Below are positions 51,250 to 60,191 of a stretch of DNA of 64,000 bases, piece by piece. The first letter of the stretch is position 1. The number at the start of each line of letters is the position of its first letter. The notes below the pieces were generated by a model, which was not told where the DNA came from, ran no database searches, and worked only from the letters and a program-made list of their open reading frames with translations. A program made the position numbers and the translations under genes. Source of the DNA: Suilimivivens sp964393865 (GTDB taxonomy: Bacteria > Bacillota > Clostridia > Lachnospirales > Lachnospiraceae); NCBI GenBank assembly GCA_964393865.1, contig CAYMUW010000004.1, forward strand, positions 1-64,000, read 5' to 3'.

Positions 51250-53955
51250 TTAGGCTTCAGGAAATTCCTGTTCCCTCAGCGCTTTCAGCTGCTCCTTCAT
51301 CTCCCCGGACACTCCATCCAAAAGATAATTCCTGTCCGTTTCCGGCCTGTCCAGATAATCCTCCCTCAACATTCCCTCAAGAAGCTTAATTTCCTCCCAC
51401 AGATCCCTTGCGGATAAAAGCTTGCAGCCCTCTCCCCTGATAATGATCTGCTCAAGTCCGTCTGAGGTTGCCACGGTAATATCGTACTTTTTGCTGTTAT
51501 CATGGGCAAATTTTTCAATGAATCGGTCTGCCGTTTCCGCCTCTCTGGTATACACCACATGAATATTGTGATAGTCAAACATCTCCGTAGGATGGCCTTT
51601 TAATCTGTAAGCGTCAAAAACAGCGATAAGACTGCATTTTTTGACAGCCTGATAATTGCATAAAATATCAAGCAGCTTTCCCCTTGCGCCGTCCAGATTT
51701 ATTTCCGCCAGTTCCTTCAAATCATCCCACGCAAAAATCACATTATAGCCATCTACCAGAAGATATGCTTCCCGCTTTCCCTGCCCCTTGTACACACGAG
51801 TCGAGGAAGCTTTGCTTTCCCCTACGGTTTTTCTTTCCCGCTGCCAGCCTTCCCGTTTCCTGCTGCCCGCAGGCCTGTTGTTATTGGAGGTACTGTTAAT
51901 AATGCTGTCTATCTCATCCGTGCCGAGAAAGATTTCTCCGCCCTGTTCTTTCAGCATTTCCTGTCTGTTTAGCGCTGCCTGTCTGCGCCTTTGAAGCTCC
52001 TCCTCAAAAGCGCTTTCCATCACAGCCTTCCTGCTTCCCGCAAAACAGCTTTCCAGATGCATGTAGTCTTTGACCTGATTCCAGGGCACCACAAAGCCTG
52101 CTCCATGAGCGCAGAATACGGAACCTGTAGGATTTCGCAAATCTGCCTCCGGATCATACCCTCTTTTCTCTATGACCTCCCGCGCATTATGACAGGGCGC
52201 ATAGCCCTTTAAGCTGCAGGAAAGCCGCCCATGCCCTTTGGTGTAGGCCGTTACCTCCTTCTGATAATCCCGAAAGGTTTCCACAGGCGCTGTTCCCGTA
52301 AGCACTGCCGTGCCGCCCACCCTTTGCTCCAGCATAGAGCTGCCGCAAAGCTTTTCAATATCCGTCATAGCCCGTCCAATGCAGTCCTCCGGGATTTCCA
52401 GCCTGAATTCATAGACCGGCTCCAGCAGCACCGAAGAGGCCTCCATAAGCCCCTGTCTGAGCGCGCGATAGGTTGCCTGCCTGAAATCACCGCCCTCCGT
52501 GTGCTTTAAATGAGCCCGTCCGGAAACCAGAGTAATTTTCATATCCGTAATGGGTGAGCCTGTCAGAACGCCTCTGTGCTCCTTTTCTTCCAAATGAGTC
52601 AGAACCAGTCTCTGCCAGTTTTTTGCAAGGATATCCTCACTACAGTCAAGCGCAAACAAAAGACCACTTCCCGGCTCTCCCGACTCCAGCAGAAGATGTA
52701 CCTCCGCATAATGGCGCAGGGGTTCAAAATGCCCGACTCCCTCTACAGTGTCCGCTATGGTCTCCTTATACACGATACGCCCTGTTCCAAAGGAAACCTC
52801 CACGCCAAATCTTTCGAAAATAATACGCTTTAATATCTCGATCTGCACCTCGCCCATAACCTTGGCATGAATTTCCTGAAGTTCCTCATCCCACAGAATA
52901 TGAAGCATGGGCTCCTCCTCCTGAAGCTGCAAAAGCTTTGGCATCATAGCCGCCGGATCACACCCCTCAGGCAGATTTACACAGTAGCTAAGTACCGGTT
53001 CCAGCACAGGCGCTTCCAGAGCCTTCTCCACCCCAAATCCCTGCCCCGGCAGTGTTTTCATAAGTCCCGTCACCGCACAAACGCTTCCGCTCACTGCTTC
53101 GCTTACGGTCTCAAACTTTTCTCCCGAATAAATACGAATCTGATTCACCTTTTCCTCCGGCATCAGCTCCGTTCTGGCCTTAAGGCTCCCTCCCGTAATC
53201 TTCATATGCGTAAGGCGGTTTCCCTGATTGTCTCTGGTAATTTTAAAAACTCTTGCTCCAAATTCACCGGAATAGGAAGGCTGGGGCGCATATTCCTTTA
53301 TTCCCTGAATCAGCTCCTCTATCCCAAAAAGCTTTAGGGCAGAGCCAAAAAAGCAGGGGAAAACCTTTCTCCCTGCAATTCCTCTCTTTACTTTTTCTTT
53401 CTCTATTTTCCCTGTTTCCAAAAAGTCATTTAAAAGCGTTTCGTCACACAGCGCAAGACTTTCATAAATGTTCTCCGCAGCTTCCTCTGTAAAATCCACA
53501 CAGCCTCCGTCAAGCTGCTGCGCCAGTTCCTTTAAAATTGCTTCCTTATCGGTACCCTGCTGGTCCATCTTGTTAACAAATAAAAAGACCGGTATCTGAT
53601 ACCTTTCCAAAAGCCGCCACAATGTTTTGGTATGCCCCTGCACGCCGTCACTGCCGCTGATTACCAGCACCGCCATATCAAGCACCTGCAGGGTACGCTC
53701 CATCTCTGCGGAAAAATCCACATGTCCCGGCGTATCCAGTAAGGTAATCTGCAAATCCTCATAATCAAGAATCGCCTGCTTGGAAAAGATGGTAATTCCT
53801 CTTTCTCTCTCCATCTCATAGGTATCCAGAAAGGTGTCCTTCTTATCTACCCTTCCCAGCCTGCGGATACTTCCGCAGGTATAAAGCATTGCCTCCGATA
53901 AAGTTGTCTTGCCTGCATCTACATGGGCCAAAATGCCTGCCGTCAGCCTTCTCAT
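51250..53955 (-). CDS. TetM-like ribosome-protection GTPase fused to a Rae1/YacP-like NYN nuclease domain
   Basis: 901 residues. Residues 1-650 are an EF-G/TetM-type factor: G1 AHVDAGKTT, G2 RGITI, G3 DTPGHVDF, G4 NKMD, then domains II-V ending in a TetM-like CSLKGYAPCHNAREVIEKRG. A basic low-complexity linker follows (about 655-725). Residues 727-870 are a NYN domain: YLLVDGYNVIFAW, VFDAYRLKG, REAETADRFIEKF and VATSDGLEQ, the acidic-site pattern of the ribosome A-site endonuclease Rae1. The start follows AAGGATAAG, four bases after the ROK gene. Tetracycline resistance is not implied. Confidence 0.92.
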   Translation of the reverse strand: MRRLTAGILAHVDAGKTTLSEAMLYTCGSIRRLGRVDKKDTFLDTYEMERERGITIFSKQAILDYEDLQITLLDTPGHVDFSAEMERTLQVLDMAVLVISGSDGVQGHTKTLWRLLERYQIPVFLFVNKMDQQGTDKEAILKELAQQLDGGCVDFTEEAAENIYESLALCDETLLNDFLETGKIEKEKVKRGIAGRKVFPCFFGSALKLFGIEELIQGIKEYAPQPSYSGEFGARVFKITRDNQGNRLTHMKITGGSLKARTELMPEEKVNQIRIYSGEKFETVSEAVSGSVCAVTGLMKTLPGQGFGVEKALEAPVLEPVLSYCVNLPEGCDPAAMMPKLLQLQEEEPMLHILWDEELQEIHAKVMGEVQIEILKRIIFERFGVEVSFGTGRIVYKETIADTVEGVGHFEPLRHYAEVHLLLESGEPGSGLLFALDCSEDILAKNWQRLVLTHLEEKEHRGVLTGSPITDMKITLVSGRAHLKHTEGGDFRQATYRALRQGLMEASSVLLEPVYEFRLEIPEDCIGRAMTDIEKLCGSSMLEQRVGGTAVLTGTAPVETFRDYQKEVTAYTKGHGRLSCSLKGYAPCHNAREVIEKRGYDPEADLRNPTGSVFCAHGAGFVVPWNQVKDYMHLESCFAGSRKAVMESAFEEELQRRRQAALNRQEMLKEQGGEIFLGTDEIDSIINSTSNNNRPAGSRKREGWQRERKTVGESKASSTRVYKGQGKREAYLLVDGYNVIFAWDDLKELAEINLDGARGKLLDILCNYQAVKKCSLIAVFDAYRLKGHPTEMFDYHNIHVVYTREAETADRFIEKFAHDNSKKYDITVATSDGLEQIIIRGEGCKLLSARDLWEEIKLLEGMLREDYLDRPETDRNYLLDGVSGEMKEQLKALREQEFPEA

Positions 53956-53958
53956 ATC

Positions 53959-54834
53959 TTATCCTTCCTGCAAAGCCCTTCTTCCAAGCTCCAGCGCTCC
54001 CATAATTCCCTGATCATCATTTAAGCTTGTAGGAACAATATAATGCTCCATATCACTTAACTGTCCTGTCTTAAGGTAACCGTTTAACATCTCCTCCACA
54101 TATCCCCGTATCATGGGGAAAAGCTGCTCCTGATGCATAACGCCTCCCCCCAGAATAATCATTTCCGGAGAAAGGGTTAAGATATATCCGCTAAGCGCCT
54201 GAGCAATATAATAGGCTTCCAAATCCCAAACCTCTTTCTGATCCTTTAACTCAATGGCCTTTCTGCCCCATCGTTCCTCCAATGCAGGCCCTGACGCCAT
54301 TCCCTCCAGACAGTTCTTGTGATAAGGGCACTTTCCCGGATAGGTATCCCCCTGCCTTCTGCTGACCATGACATGTCCGGCCTCTGGATGCAGCATCCCG
54401 TGCAAAAGCTTTCCTTCAATATAAATTCCTGCTCCTACTCCTGTTCCGATGGTGATATAAATTACACAGCTTTTTCCCTTCGCCTGGCCAAAGGTGACCT
54501 CTCCCAATACGGAACCGTTCACATCCGTGTCAAAGCCTACGGGACAGCCCAGCGCCTTTTCGAAGGCTCCTACAATATTGCAGTTTGCCCATGCCAGCTT
54601 GGGTGTGCTGGTAATATAACCATAGGTAGGAGAATTGGGATTGGGATCAATAGGTCCGAAACAGCCAATGCCTAACGCCCCAATCTGCGCCTTTCTAAAA
54701 TATTCTATCATTTCGGGGATTGTTTCCTCAGGCGTCCTGGTGGGGATTGAAACCTGCTCCAAAATCTTTCCTGTTTCATTTCCGATTGCACAGACCATTT
54801 TGGTTCCGCCTGCTTCTAATGCTCCAAGTCTCAT
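53959..54834 (-). CDS. ROK family sugar kinase (fructokinase-like)
   Basis: 291 residues. ATP site GALEAGGTKMVCAIG, sugar and catalytic segment DTDVNGSVLGEV, second phosphate motif TIGTGVGAGIYIEGKLLHGM, and zinc site GH...KCPYHKNC. The length and zinc site fit fructokinases of the ScrK/GmuE group. It phosphorylates a hexose in the cytosol. It is only four bases from the GTPase-nuclease gene, so they share a transcript although no functional link is known. Confidence 0.9.
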   Translation of the reverse strand: MRLGALEAGGTKMVCAIGNETGKILEQVSIPTRTPEETIPEMIEYFRKAQIGALGIGCFGPIDPNPNSPTYGYITSTPKLAWANCNIVGAFEKALGCPVGFDTDVNGSVLGEVTFGQAKGKSCVIYITIGTGVGAGIYIEGKLLHGMLHPEAGHVMVSRRQGDTYPGKCPYHKNCLEGMASGPALEERWGRKAIELKDQKEVWDLEAYYIAQALSGYILTLSPEMIILGGGVMHQEQLFPMIRGYVEEMLNGYLKTGQLSDMEHYIVPTSLNDDQGIMGALELGRRALQEG

Positions 54835-54888
54835 TGTCCTTCTCCTTTTTCTTTCAAATATATTTCCGTTAAAGCAAATTCTGCGATA

Positions 54889-55479
54889 TCACTCTCTGTC
54901 TGCCCGGCATCTCTCCTGCAGCAATGCCGGATTCAGTTCCACAATTTTCGTATTACCTATCTTGTAATTCCTGGCCATATCTTCAAAGGGTGTGTCATAA
55001 ATATATGACATTAATGTCATAATCACTGCACTGTGTGTCACAATTAGTACATTCCCTGTATTTTCGGCAATAATCCCGTTTAATGACTCAAGGAGTCTGT
55101 CCAACAGCTGCTGATAGGATTCTCCCTCCGGCGGCAGCTGGTATCTGCGGTTTTTATGCCAGATGCCATATTCCTCCGGAAACAGCTCTCTTACCTGACG
55201 CCAGGAATAGCCTTCCCATTTCCCCAATGACATTTCTTCCAGTCCCTGCTTAATAATCGGCTCAATTCCCATTCCCCGCCCGATCACCTGTGCAGTCTCC
55301 AACGCCCTCTTTTGGGGGCTGGTATAAACAGCGTCTATTGTATAGTTTTCCTTCAACAGCCCTGCTAATGCTTCTGCCTGCTTCTTTCCTGTCTCGTTTA
55401 AAACGGTATCGCTCTTTCCCTGAATTTTATTTTGTATGTTCCAGTCGGTCTCACCATGTCTTACCAGATAAAGCTTCAT
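54889..55479 (-). CDS. histidine phosphatase family protein
   Basis: 196 residues from MKLYLVRHGETDWN. Phosphoglycerate-mutase fold with the catalytic RHGE, second Arg in VYTSPQKRALETAQ, and the second His in VLIVTHSAVIM. Substrates of this family vary (small phosphate esters, adenosylcobalamin or phosphoglycerate), so the function cannot be assigned. It is 54 bases upstream of the ROK kinase gene. AAGAGGTG precedes the ATG at 55479. Confidence 0.9.
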   Translation of the reverse strand: MKLYLVRHGETDWNIQNKIQGKSDTVLNETGKKQAEALAGLLKENYTIDAVYTSPQKRALETAQVIGRGMGIEPIIKQGLEEMSLGKWEGYSWRQVRELFPEEYGIWHKNRRYQLPPEGESYQQLLDRLLESLNGIIAENTGNVLIVTHSAVIMTLMSYIYDTPFEDMARNYKIGNTKIVELNPALLQERCRADRE

Positions 55480-55743
55480 TTCCACCTCTTATATTTTCCC
55501 TCTAAATTGTGCAGCATCTCTCATTTATGAAAAAGTATATCACACTTACTGCTCTCACTGCAATCCACCCGCCTTTCCTTTGTCACAGCCCGCTCCATGG
55601 CAAAATATTGAACTGTTACATTTGCACAAAGCTCATGCTGCGGTAAATTAGCAAAAACGCCGAATTTCTTTTATTTTGAAGTCCTTATCTGACATTTTCG
55701 CAAAAAATCGGTTAAAATAATATATATAGTAAGGAGGTGTACT

Positions 55744-56265
55744 ATGTTTCAAAAAGGTGACTATGTAATTTGCGGTAATAACGGAATATGCTGCGTACAG
55801 GACATTACCACTCTGGATATCACCGGTGTTGATAAAAAAAGAAAATACTATCTGCTGAAACCCGTATATCAGTCGGGCAGTACCATATATGTTCCTGTTG
55901 ATGCAGCGGAAAAATCCCTTCGCCGGGCTACTTCCCGTGACGAAGCCAATGAGTTAATTCAATCCATTCCTGATATTCCTCTTATTCCGCTGGCAGACGA
56001 AAAGACACTGGAACGCACCTACAAAGAATACATGCATGAAGGAAGCTGTGAGGCTTGGGTAAAGCTGATCAAAACCATTTATCTGCGAAAAGAAAAACGG
56101 ATTTTAAAGGGTTGTAAGATCACTGCCGTGGACAGCCGCTATTTCAAGCTTGCAGAAGATTTTCTCTATGGTGAACTTTCCGTTGCACTTGGAATTTCCA
56201 GAGACGATGTTCGTGAATACATTAAATCTTCTATCGATAATGAACATCCTGCAGCTGCCAAGTAA
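55744..56265 (+). CDS. CarD-family transcription regulator
   Basis: 173 residues. An N-terminal CarD/CdnL RNA-polymerase-interacting domain (FQKGDYVICGNNGICCVQDI; KYYLLKPVYQSGSTIYVPVD) is followed by a helical C-terminal domain (about 75-170) thought to contact DNA at the upstream edge of the promoter bubble. It probably tunes initiation at many promoters. AAGGAGG lies right before the ATG, and CTGACA / TAAAAT with an 18-base spacer gives a promoter about 30 bases upstream. Confidence 0.9.
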   Translation: MFQKGDYVICGNNGICCVQDITTLDITGVDKKRKYYLLKPVYQSGSTIYVPVDAAEKSLRRATSRDEANELIQSIPDIPLIPLADEKTLERTYKEYMHEGSCEAWVKLIKTIYLRKEKRILKGCKITAVDSRYFKLAEDFLYGELSVALGISRDDVREYIKSSIDNEHPAAAK

Positions 56266-56345
56266 ACTTTCTCCTGCTTTATGTAACATGTTTATAAAGT
56301 CCTTTTATTATGTTGGTAATCGGCATGATCCAACATTTTTCCACA

Positions 56346-56375
56346 AGAAGGAATAGTTAAAAGGCTATTCCTTCT
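56346..56375. terminator. convergent terminator at the end of the PF06541 gene
   Basis: AGAAGGAATAG / CTATTCCTTCT with an 8-base loop, containing the stop of the minus-strand gene and serving the CarD gene from the other side. Confidence 0.65.
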
Positions 56376-56899
56376 CCTGTATTGGGATACATGGCACACC
56401 AGGCCCCATCCACTGTAAAAATCAGTATCAGCACGATGCATAGCGCTGTTTTCCATCTGTCCGGAAGCTTTTCATACAACTTTTCGTACCAGGGTAAAAT
56501 CAAACAGATTAACAAGGTACCTCCTATTCCGAAGGTAATAACTCCCAGCAGACAGATGCGTCCGTTCAAATTCAAAAAATGTCCACTGTAATCCCACCAC
56601 CTGATTCCCCACTTATGCTCCAAAAAAAAGCTGGTGAGATACTCAAGTACACTGCAGGTCAGTGCCGAACCGCCAAACACGATAAAAGGCCTGCTTCTAA
56701 GCCTTCGAAAAAGAAAGAACAGCAAAAGCCCTCCCACGCCGTAAATAGGCAAGTAAGGGCCTTTGTATACACCTCTGTTGATAAAGCTGTGCTCCGTAAA
56801 GAAAAACAGGAATACCTCCCAAAGCCATCCGCTAAAGGAAATCAGGAAAAACAGCAACACATAATAATCAAATTTAGGATTCCACTTTACTTTTTTCAT
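56357..56899 (-). CDS. putative ABC-transporter type IV membrane protein (CmpB-like)
   Basis: 180 residues with five or six membrane segments. The family patterns SGWLWEVFLFFFTEHSFINRG (first loop, in part) and EYLTSFFLEHKWGIRWWDYS are clear. Despite the family name, members have no proven transport role. It is a single gene facing CarD. Confidence 0.82.
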   Translation of the reverse strand: MKKVKWNPKFDYYVLLFFLISFSGWLWEVFLFFFTEHSFINRGVYKGPYLPIYGVGGLLLFFLFRRLRSRPFIVFGGSALTCSVLEYLTSFFLEHKWGIRWWDYSGHFLNLNGRICLLGVITFGIGGTLLICLILPWYEKLYEKLPDRWKTALCIVLILIFTVDGAWCAMYPNTGEGIAF

Positions 56900-56943
56900 A
56901 TAAACAGGTTGCCCCGTCTACCTAAAAATTATGAATAAGTATC

Positions 56944-58356
56944 TTAAGTAGCAGATATTTCTTGAGCCATGCCCTGCTCTGTCTTCTCGGAATTCTCCTT
57001 TTCCATAGCTTTTTTCACAGCAATCTTTTTCCATTTTCCCTGAAGGTAACGTGACACATTAAACAGTCCAGCAACCAGCCAGGTCAGCGCTGTTGCCAGC
57101 CAAACGCCCCAGACACCGATCATAGGGATCATTGTAAGAGGCTTTGCAAAGCAGATACGGCCAAGCATTTCCACAATTCCGTTAGCAAAAGCAAATACAG
57201 CATCCCCAGCACCGTTTAAAAGGCCTCTGGTTACATAAATGGTTCCAAGGAACAGATAAAACCAACTGGTAATTTTAAGCGCCTGTGCACCGAAAGCAAT
57301 AACCTCCTCCTCGCTGACAAACAGCTTCATAATCGTTTCTCCGCCAAACTTTGCCAAGGGAATCATGATTAATGAAAAGACTGCCATTATCATGAGACCC
57401 TTACGATATCCCTGACGGACTCTGTCAATCTTGCCCGCGCCGATATTCTGCCCGGTATAGGTGGACATTGCCATGCCAAGAGAATTGTAAGGCTGCTGTA
57501 CTAACTGTTCAATCCTGCTGGTTGCGGTAAACGCCGCTACCACAACGGAACCAAAGGTATTGACTACGCTCTGAAGAGCCACACAGGAAATTGCAATCAG
57601 TGAACTTTGAAATGCCAGCGGCACCCCCATTCTGATACATTGCCAGATAATATCAAAATCGGGCTTACGCAGCTTCCTGTCAATTTTGAAATATGGGTTT
57701 TTCAAAGCAGCAAATGCAAGACTTCCCACTCCGGAAAGCAATTGGGAAATAATTGTTGCAATGCCTGCACCTGCCACTCCCATACCAAAGGTCTTCACAA
57801 ACAAAAGATCCAGAATAATATTCAAAATACTTGCCACAATCAGAAAATACAGCGGCGTTTTGGAATCTCCCACCGCACGAAGAATGGCAGAAATACAATT
57901 ATAAAGCGATACTGCCAGAACACCCGTGCACATAATCTTCATGTAAAGTACAGCATCATCCAAAATATTCTCAGGCGTATTTAAGAAAATTAAAACAGGC
58001 CGGGAAAGCAAAACTCCCAACGCTCCCATTACTGTTCCTACCACCAGCATAATGTATGCCGCATTGGCAATTGCCTTTTTTACATAGTCATGATTTCCCG
58101 CACCAAAATGCTGGGAAATAACCACTCCCGTTCCGTTTGACATGCCACCGCAAAGAGAAAAGAAAAGGAAATTCAAAGAACCGGTAGCTCCTACTGCCGC
58201 CAGTGCATCGGCCCCCACAACCTGGCCCACAATCATGGAATCCACCATATTGTAAAGCTGTTGGAACACATTCCCTACCACCATGGGAAGCATAAATGTC
58301 AAAAGTAATCCGGTAGGCTTTCCCACCGTCATATCCTTTACGTAAGATGTTTTCAT
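56944..58356 (-). CDS. MATE family efflux transporter
   Basis: 470 residues and 12 membrane segments in two homologous halves, each with the FNMVDSMIVG-type (QQLYNMVDSMIVGQVVG) and SRIEQLVQQPYNSLGMAMS patterns. It exports organic cations using a cation gradient. The substrate is unknown. The start at 58356 has TGAGGAGAAG upstream. Charged C-terminal tail. Stands alone. Confidence 0.93.
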   Translation of the reverse strand: MKTSYVKDMTVGKPTGLLLTFMLPMVVGNVFQQLYNMVDSMIVGQVVGADALAAVGATGSLNFLFFSLCGGMSNGTGVVISQHFGAGNHDYVKKAIANAAYIMLVVGTVMGALGVLLSRPVLIFLNTPENILDDAVLYMKIMCTGVLAVSLYNCISAILRAVGDSKTPLYFLIVASILNIILDLLFVKTFGMGVAGAGIATIISQLLSGVGSLAFAALKNPYFKIDRKLRKPDFDIIWQCIRMGVPLAFQSSLIAISCVALQSVVNTFGSVVVAAFTATSRIEQLVQQPYNSLGMAMSTYTGQNIGAGKIDRVRQGYRKGLMIMAVFSLIMIPLAKFGGETIMKLFVSEEEVIAFGAQALKITSWFYLFLGTIYVTRGLLNGAGDAVFAFANGIVEMLGRICFAKPLTMIPMIGVWGVWLATALTWLVAGLFNVSRYLQGKWKKIAVKKAMEKENSEKTEQGMAQEISAT

Positions 58357-58493
58357 AATAGCTTCTCCTCAAAAACAGTACTTTATATGATTTTTATATC
58401 ACACTGTCCTTGAAGGAACTATAATAAACCGCTTTGATTTTTGTCAAATTATCTTCTCTCTGTACAGCATAAAAATGTAGAGGCTTGTCCAAA

Positions 58494-59164
58494 TTATGTT
58501 TCAAATGAAGACAGCTGCGTATACTGCTCCGGAAACTCCTGCAGGTAATGAAAACAAGCATCCAAATCGCATATGATGTTATTTTCCCTGCATCTGCTTT
58601 TAAAAATTCTCATCAGCTCCCTGCTTCTTTCACTTGAAATTTCATAGGAATAGCCAAATTTTTGCCGGTATCTTTCTTTCATACCCGGAAAATGCCGGTC
58701 TAATGCAGCATAAAAATATTCTCTGTCCCCTCCCGCAAAGTCATCCCCATTCCAAAGCAGATAATCCCGCGAACTTCTGCCGAGATGCAATAATCCAATA
58801 TTCCTTCTATATTTTCTTTCGTATCATTGATAAAGGGCAAAACCGGCGAAAGCCATACGACGGTAGAAATTCCGTTTTCCCTGAAAATCTGCAATGCTTC
58901 ATAGCGTTTCCTTGTGGTGCAGACATTGGGCTCTAATATTTTGCATAGCTCTTCGTCATAGGTCGTCAAGGTCATCTGCACCACACATTTGGCCTTCTGA
59001 TTAATGCTCTTTAAAAGCTCCAGGTCCCGTAAAATTCTGTCCGACTTCGTTTGAATGGCAAGTCCAAAGCCGTAATGGTCAATAGTTTCCAGACATCTTC
59101 TGGTCAGTCCCAGCTGCTCCTCACAGTGCATGTAAGGATCGCACATGGCTCCCGTGCCGATCAT
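58494..59164 (-). pseudogene. radical SAM protein (SPL-like) remnant, N-terminus lost and frameshifted
   Basis: The first frame reads IGTGAMCDPYMHCEEQLGLT and LAIQTKSDRILRDLELL, as in spore-photoproduct-lyase-like radical SAM proteins, and ends prematurely after FGMGMTLREG. A second frame resumes as GDREYFYAALDRHFPGMKERY and runs to the normal end. One base appears lost in the GAGGGGACAG stretch near 58735. The N-terminal third, including the CxxxCxxC cluster site, is missing. It is joined at its 5' side to a truncated membrane protein. Confidence 0.85.
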
Positions 59165-59621
59165 ACACTGTTTCCGCTATATTCCCCGAAGCAAAGGCAA
59201 TGTCCATACACCTCACATAATAGCATATGGAATCCTTGGAAAAGGTAAATATCTTTTTCCTAAAATATCCGTTTTGAAGCTCCTTAAATCTGCGGTCTGT
59301 GAGTATTTTATGTACACGGTACTTCCTCATATCCTTTATTGGCGATAACGGAACTGCGCTGTCCTTTTTGTCCTTATCCGCCATATCATGATACAGGGCG
59401 TCCCCATAGATATGAAAGATCAGTACAATACTGATAATATCGCAGGCAAAGAAACCGATAATACCTATCCAGATCCATGGAAGATTCCCGTACCCCTGCT
59501 TCTCCATCCTATCGCAAAAGATAATACATGCAAAGCTGCCAAAAAACAGCAGCAATGCAGCTATCATGGTCGCAATTACCTGAAATTTGCTTTTAACTTT
59601 TTTCCCATCCTCATTCCTCAT
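59150..59621 (-). pseudogene. two-segment membrane protein, 3' end lost by fusion
   Basis: Begins MRNEDGKKVKSKFQVIATMI with two membrane segments (about 12-32 and 48-68) and a soluble part KYRVHKILTDRRFKELQ. The natural end is missing: after about residue 152 the frame enters the radical SAM remnant out of phase. Family unknown. It follows the DinB-like gene by 26 bases and may once have been in that operon. Confidence 0.65.
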
Positions 59622-59647
59622 CTACACGTCAATCGTTATAGCAGACT

Positions 59648-60172
59648 TTATACTTCTCCATAATAGTTAGGCATGGGCTTTTCCGGATATTTCCCAAGCA
59701 TATTAAGCACATAGGGCCATTTGCCCGTATCCTCCACAAGAAACCCGTAAATCACTCCCATATGCCGATGCCAGTGCCGGAATTGTCCCAGAATCAGACG
59801 AAATCTGCTCATATCACAGCCCTTCGGGTTCTGGGAAAGCTCATAATCCTCCAATCCGGCAGTATAGCCTTGTATCTTATCCCTGATCCGAAAAAAGTAA
59901 TTTTCCATTTGGCTTCTTTCTACCCGTTCCTCCCCGGGAATCACGTTTAAATCTGCCAGGGTTTCCGAATGAAAAGCAGGATTTTCATATGCAGAATCGC
60001 AGGGATTAATGTACCATCTGTCCATGGAATACAGGGTATGATAAAGATACTTCCACATGGGAATACCGTCATATTGCTTATTCCACAGCTCATCGGGAAT
60101 ACATTTCATAAGATTTTCCGTTTCCCATAAAGCCCGGTCTGTCAAATAGCGTATATCGTCACATAATGTCAT
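59648..60172 (-). CDS. DinB-like metal-dependent protein
   Basis: 174 residues from MTLCDDIRYLTDRALWETEN (AAGGAGG eight bases upstream; the longer open frame overlaps the peptidase gene). Four-helix DinB/YfiT-type fold with the metal His in YLYHTLYSMDRWY and the C-terminal pair FRHWHRHMG. Members include bacillithiol transferases and many unassigned enzymes, so the role is open. It lies 19 bases after the S66 peptidase gene. Confidence 0.78.
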   Translation of the reverse strand: MTLCDDIRYLTDRALWETENLMKCIPDELWNKQYDGIPMWKYLYHTLYSMDRWYINPCDSAYENPAFHSETLADLNVIPGEERVERSQMENYFFRIRDKIQGYTAGLEDYELSQNPKGCDMSRFRLILGQFRHWHRHMGVIYGFLVEDTGKWPYVLNMLGKYPEKPMPNYYGEV

Positions 60173-60191
60173 ATCCTGTTCCTCCTTATTC

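Noticed and set aside
51250..53955. Tetracycline resistance gene
   Set aside because: The GTPase resembles TetM-type factors, but the sequence is divergent, chromosomally embedded next to a ROK kinase, and carries a nuclease domain. Nothing in the sequence shows that it confers resistance.
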